Origin: Deltaproteobacteria bacterium
GTDB taxonomy: Bacteria > Desulfobacterota > Binatia > UBA12015
DNA: 7,806 bases
Reading direction: 5' to 3'
Assembly: GCA_003447545.1 (NCBI GenBank)
Contig: DLYX01000404.1
Span: 1 to 7,806, forward strand
In this document: in pieces, positions 5,503 through 7,806 of the stretch
Layout: the number at the start of each line of letters is the position of its first letter
Numbering within the stretch: the stretch's first letter is position 1
Program-made: the position numbers and the translations under genes
Notes under the pieces: generated by a model
Database searches by the model: none
The model's input: the letters and a program-made list of their open reading frames with translations, nothing else
Told to the model about the DNA's origin: nothing

Positions 5503-7048
5503 CGGATTCGTTCGGGGCAGGAGACCCCCCGGATAGAGTAGCGAGTCGGTCGGCGAGTGCCACATGGCCGGCGGCGCGCGCTTGTTTCTCCAGCCGCAGA
5601 AGGCGAAGCCACCCCGCGCCCCAACCATCGAGGCCGGGCCGACCGGCGATTTCAGTCGCGCGTTCCTCGATCGCGCGATGTGAGTCCGTGGGGGTCGATG
5701 TTCGCAGGGCGATCCGATCGGCTAGCATCTGAATCGAGCCCTCGGCCACCCAGCCCATCGGCGATCCCATCGGGTGCTGCCGAGCTTCGCGACTCTGGTA
5801 GAACGCGAGCCGGTTCCGGGCTGCAACCAGTGCTTCGTTCGCACGTTTCATATCGGCTGCGTTCAACGCGGCTTCGCCCTCAAGCGCCAGACCGACGATC
5901 TGGCTGATCGAATTCGGGTTGCTGGAGAGTTTGCGCGCAGCGGCCAGAGCCTCATCATTCCGCCCGGCATAGAGCAGGTACTCCGGCCAGATGGTGTGCC
6001 AGGTCACCGTTTGCGGGTCCGGAACCGGCGTCCGGAACGCTTCGCGGAGGGCGGCGGCAGCTTCGCGGTTGCGACCGACGCGCAAGTAGGCCAGCCCCAG
6101 AAGCGAGAGGTTGTGGACACGATGCCAGTCGGCATCGGCAGGAATGCCCTCTTCGCGAAAATACTCTCTTTCCAGCGCGTCGGCTGCTTCCAATTCCTCG
6201 ACGGCAACGTCCCACTTTCCGATCCGCGGCAGCGTATGGGCATACATATGGCGGGCATGGGGCACTCGCGGAGCCAGGCGAGCAAACCGTGCGGCTTCGC
6301 TCGCGGCCTCAAAATAGCGCCCGGTATTTTCGTAAGAATGGGCCAGATAGTGCCGGGCACCGGGGTGCTCCGGGGCGATGCGAATGGCGGATTCGTAATA
6401 CGGAATGGAGGCTTCCCTTCCGCTCATGCCCTTGCCCCAGGCAACGGCTTCGGAAGCGTTTCCGCGCAGCAGGAGGACTTCGACGTCCTCCGGGTAGACC
6501 TTGAGAATCCCGTCCAGTGCGCGCCGGTAGGCGAGGTGAGCGGCTTGTCCGTTCGGACCCGTCTGGTGGCCTTGCCGCCGGAGGGCCATTGCCTCGATCA
6601 GCAGCGCCTCGCGGGAGCCGGCCTCGGCTTCGAGGGCGCGTGCTCTCTCCAGGTGAAGGTCAGCTCTGACAGGGTCTTTCATCGCCTCGTAGGCCCGGAC
6701 CAGACCGAGCTCGGCCAATACGAGAGTCGGGTCGAGCCGCAAAGACGTGTGGAAGGCCCGTGCGGCTTCGATCCATCGATAGCCGTGTAGCTGCGCGAGG
6801 CCTTGCACGTAGAGCGCCAAAGCCTCTGGATTTGCCTCAGATTCGGGGATCGCGATGAATTCCCGACCAACCCCGCGCGCGAGGGCTGCGGGGCGTGTCG
6901 TGAGATGGGTCGGCGCCTGCGCATCCAGCGAATGTGCCGCCGCAAATTCGGCGTCTGCGGGCACAAAACCCATCAGCAGGGCGCCGATCCAGCAAAAGAT
7001 ACCGATTCGGCTCGGATTTTTGCTGTCTTTTCGCATGGATTTGATCAT
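5489..7048 (-). CDS. Exported TPR-repeat protein with histidine signature
   Basis: From ATG 7048 the protein has 519 residues. A basic stretch and hydrophobic core (15-29) ending PADA (30-33) form a signal peptide, probably cut after A33, so the protein should be periplasmic or secreted. Tetratricopeptide-type helix pairs follow at about 76-140, 215-290, 305-340 and 360-400, a fold that usually binds protein partners. Two histidine blocks stand out: HYLAHSYE (233-240) and HARHMYAH (264-271). They recall a TPR family with Hy.iHa.E and H..HM.sH motifs, known to me only as uncharacterised proteins. TTG 7051, ATG 7048 and ATG 7036 are all possible starts; none has a well-spaced Shine-Dalgarno, and ATG 7036 (MRKDSK) still gives a full signal peptide. 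It is first in the minus-strand operon and overlaps the acyltransferase by 14 bases. No enzymatic role is visible; it could scaffold or sense the pathway product. Confidence 0.82.
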   Translation of the reverse strand: MIKSMRKDSKNPSRIGIFCWIGALLMGFVPADAEFAAAHSLDAQAPTHLTTRPAALARGVGREFIAIPESEANPEALALYVQGLAQLHGYRWIEAARAFHTSLRLDPTLVLAELGLVRAYEAMKDPVRADLHLERARALEAEAGSREALLIEAMALRRQGHQTGPNGQAAHLAYRRALDGILKVYPEDVEVLLLRGNASEAVAWGKGMSGREASIPYYESAIRIAPEHPGARHYLAHSYENTGRYFEAASEAARFARLAPRVPHARHMYAHTLPRIGKWDVAVEELEAADALEREYFREEGIPADADWHRVHNLSLLGLAYLRVGRNREAAAALREAFRTPVPDPQTVTWHTIWPEYLLYAGRNDEALAAARKLSSNPNSISQIVGLALEGEAALNAADMKRANEALVAARNRLAFYQSREARQHPMGSPMGWVAEGSIQMLADRIALRTSTPTDSHRAIEERATEIAGRPGLDGWGAGWLRLLRLEKQARAAGHVALADRLATLSGGSPAPNESDASR

Positions 7049-7058
7049 CAACCTGCAG

Positions 7059-7094
7059 CTGAAAATACCGGAGAAATTCCGGAAGATTTTTCAG
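7059..7094. repeat. Nested inverted repeat upstream of the TPR gene
   Basis: Outer arms CTGAAAAT (7059-7066) and ATTTTTCAG (7086-7094) pair with one extra T. Inner arms CCGGA (7068-7072) and TCCGG (7078-7082) flank GAAAT. Together they give about 13 base pairs over 36 bases. In a minus-strand transcript the hairpin would end 10 bases before ATG 7048. It could be a regulator-binding operator or an RNA stem that controls access to the start. Confidence 0.5.
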
Positions 7095-7203
7095 AAAAGC
7101 ATAGAAGATCCGAGGATTCATCCGGGTTTTTCGGGCGGCCAAGATTTCGGCTCGAGAGCTGCGATGGGGCTAGTAATCCAGCCGAAGCTCATGCTAGGCT
7201 GCA

Positions 7204-7238
7204 GGGCAGAGACCGTAGCAAAGCTCACAGAGCTGCCC
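7204..7238 (+). repeat. Nested hairpin in the leader of the cysteine-rich gene
   Basis: GGGCAG (7204-7209) can pair with CTGCCC (7233-7238). Inside it, AGCTC (7222-7226) and GAGCT (7230-7234) form a tight 5-bp, 3-base-loop hairpin. The two right arms share bases 7233-7234, so the pairings compete. It lies 13 bases before the ribosome site at 7251. No T-run follows, so it is not an obvious terminator; any regulatory role is a guess. Confidence 0.3.
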
Positions 7239-7250
7239 CCCCTCAATAAT

Positions 7251-7256
7251 AAGGAT
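7251..7256 (+). promoter_or_regulatory. Ribosome binding site of the cysteine-rich gene
   Basis: AAGGAT sits six bases before ATG 7263 in an A+T-rich patch. It supports this start, as does the signal peptide that begins there. Confidence 0.65.
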
Positions 7257-7262
7257 CACCCG

Positions 7263-7806
7263 ATGCTCAATTTGCCAGGAAGTTTTATCCGATTTCTTCT
7301 TTTGTCTGTCGTTCTCGTCGCGGCCTGGATGCCCGCAACCGAGGTAGAAGCCTGTGAACCGGCGGCGGCCATCACCCGCTACGAGCGCGGCATCTGCGAG
7401 GACACCACACCCTTCACCCTCTGCCACGCAGGGCCCTGCAAGAGCAAGCTCGGGGCATTGGACGCGATGGGCCGCTTTCATGTCTTCAAGAACACTGCGA
7501 GCTCCAAGATCTCCTGGTTGGCCTGGGATACGGAAAACCTCACGCGGACCTTGGATGAAGTGGTTGCCGTCAGAGACACAAGCATCGCAGCCTGTGGCGG
7601 CGAGCCTGTGGGGCGCGTCGCTGGTTGCGTCGAGCGCTACCGAATTCCCAACGTCAAGGCGTGTCCTCTCGGACAGGGTCCGAATTGCCCCGGCAATAAA
7701 GTCACAGCGACTCTGACCAGCCTCGAACAGGTCAACGAGGCAACCACTCCCGGCGGGATCGTGACTCTCGTCGATGGTCAGACGATCGAGGGCAAGGGGC
7801 GCAAAC
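7263..7806 (+). CDS. Cysteine-rich exported protein (3' end outside window)
   Basis: The frame is open from ATG 7263 to the right edge (181 codons, no stop). FIRFLLLSVVLVAAW (8-22) is the hydrophobic core of a signal peptide, with V-E-A before C31. That fits cleavage by signal peptidase I after A30. A lipoprotein is less likely, because Glu before the Ala is unusual in a lipobox. The visible mature part has eight cysteines (31, 45, 54, 59, 111, 122, 134, 142), an even number that would suit disulfides in the periplasm or outside the cell. After about 145 the cysteines stop and the sequence turns strand-like (VTATLTSL, GGIVTLVDGQTI), perhaps a new domain. I do not recognise the family and infer no function. 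It is transcribed away from the TPR gene, and nothing ties it to the glycosyltransferase locus. Confidence 0.75.
   Translation, partial: MLNLPGSFIRFLLLSVVLVAAWMPATEVEACEPAAAITRYERGICEDTTPFTLCHAGPCKSKLGALDAMGRFHVFKNTASSKISWLAWDTENLTRTLDEVVAVRDTSIAACGGEPVGRVAGCVERYRIPNVKACPLGQGPNCPGNKVTATLTSLEQVNEATTPGGIVTLVDGQTIEGKGRK

Noticed and set aside
5503..5628. Longer acyltransferase start (42 extra residues)
   Set aside because: The extra residues are opposite-strand-style sequence over TPR coding DNA, rich in Gly/Arg/Pro and unlike the family's N-terminus.
5774..6790. 338-codon plus-strand open frame opposite the TPR gene
   Set aside because: It lies wholly within the TPR gene, has no motif, and the minus strand shows signal peptide and repeats.

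Overview
The window is a compact, GC-rich stretch (roughly 60% G+C by eye) from a bacterium. Genes are closely packed, several with overlapping or nearly touching ends. Two genes start with signal peptides, and several have good Shine-Dalgarno sequences. These point to an ordinary bacterial chromosome, probably Gram-negative (a deltaproteobacterial-type lineage would fit), but nothing here fixes the phylum. I see no rRNA, tRNA, CRISPR array, insertion sequence or phage gene.

Layout, left to right. (1) A Y_phosphatase3-type tyrosine phosphatase on the minus strand (1-742) is cut by the left edge just after its catalytic cysteine. (2) A roughly 215-base divergent spacer holds one clear small hairpin. 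(3) A tightly coupled plus-strand operon follows, with overlapping genes: a GT-B family 4 glycosyltransferase (958-2229), a class I SAM-dependent methyltransferase (2223-2957), and an alpha/alpha-toroid protein of the type often annotated 'prenyltransferase' (2954-4102). (4) Converging on it after a 37-base gap is a minus-strand operon. In transcription order it has an exported TPR protein (7048-5489), a left-handed beta-helix acyltransferase (5502-4786) and a second, Methyltransf_24-type methyltransferase (4775-4140). (5) A second divergent spacer of about 210 bases contains a nested 36-base inverted repeat and a structured leader. (6) A cysteine-rich exported protein starts at 7263 and runs off the right edge.

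The most interesting part is 958-5502. A family 4 glycosyltransferase, two unrelated methyltransferases and an orphan alpha/alpha-toroid protein look like a small glycoconjugate or glycolipid pathway, and here an O-acyltransferase sits beside them. From memory, close relatives of these four proteins lie next to each other in many actinobacteria, with no characterised product that I know of. Here the set is split into two converging operons, and the second also carries the acyltransferase and TPR genes. Keeping the content while changing the order would argue for a shared function. The product, and the true activity of the toroid protein, cannot be read from the sequence.
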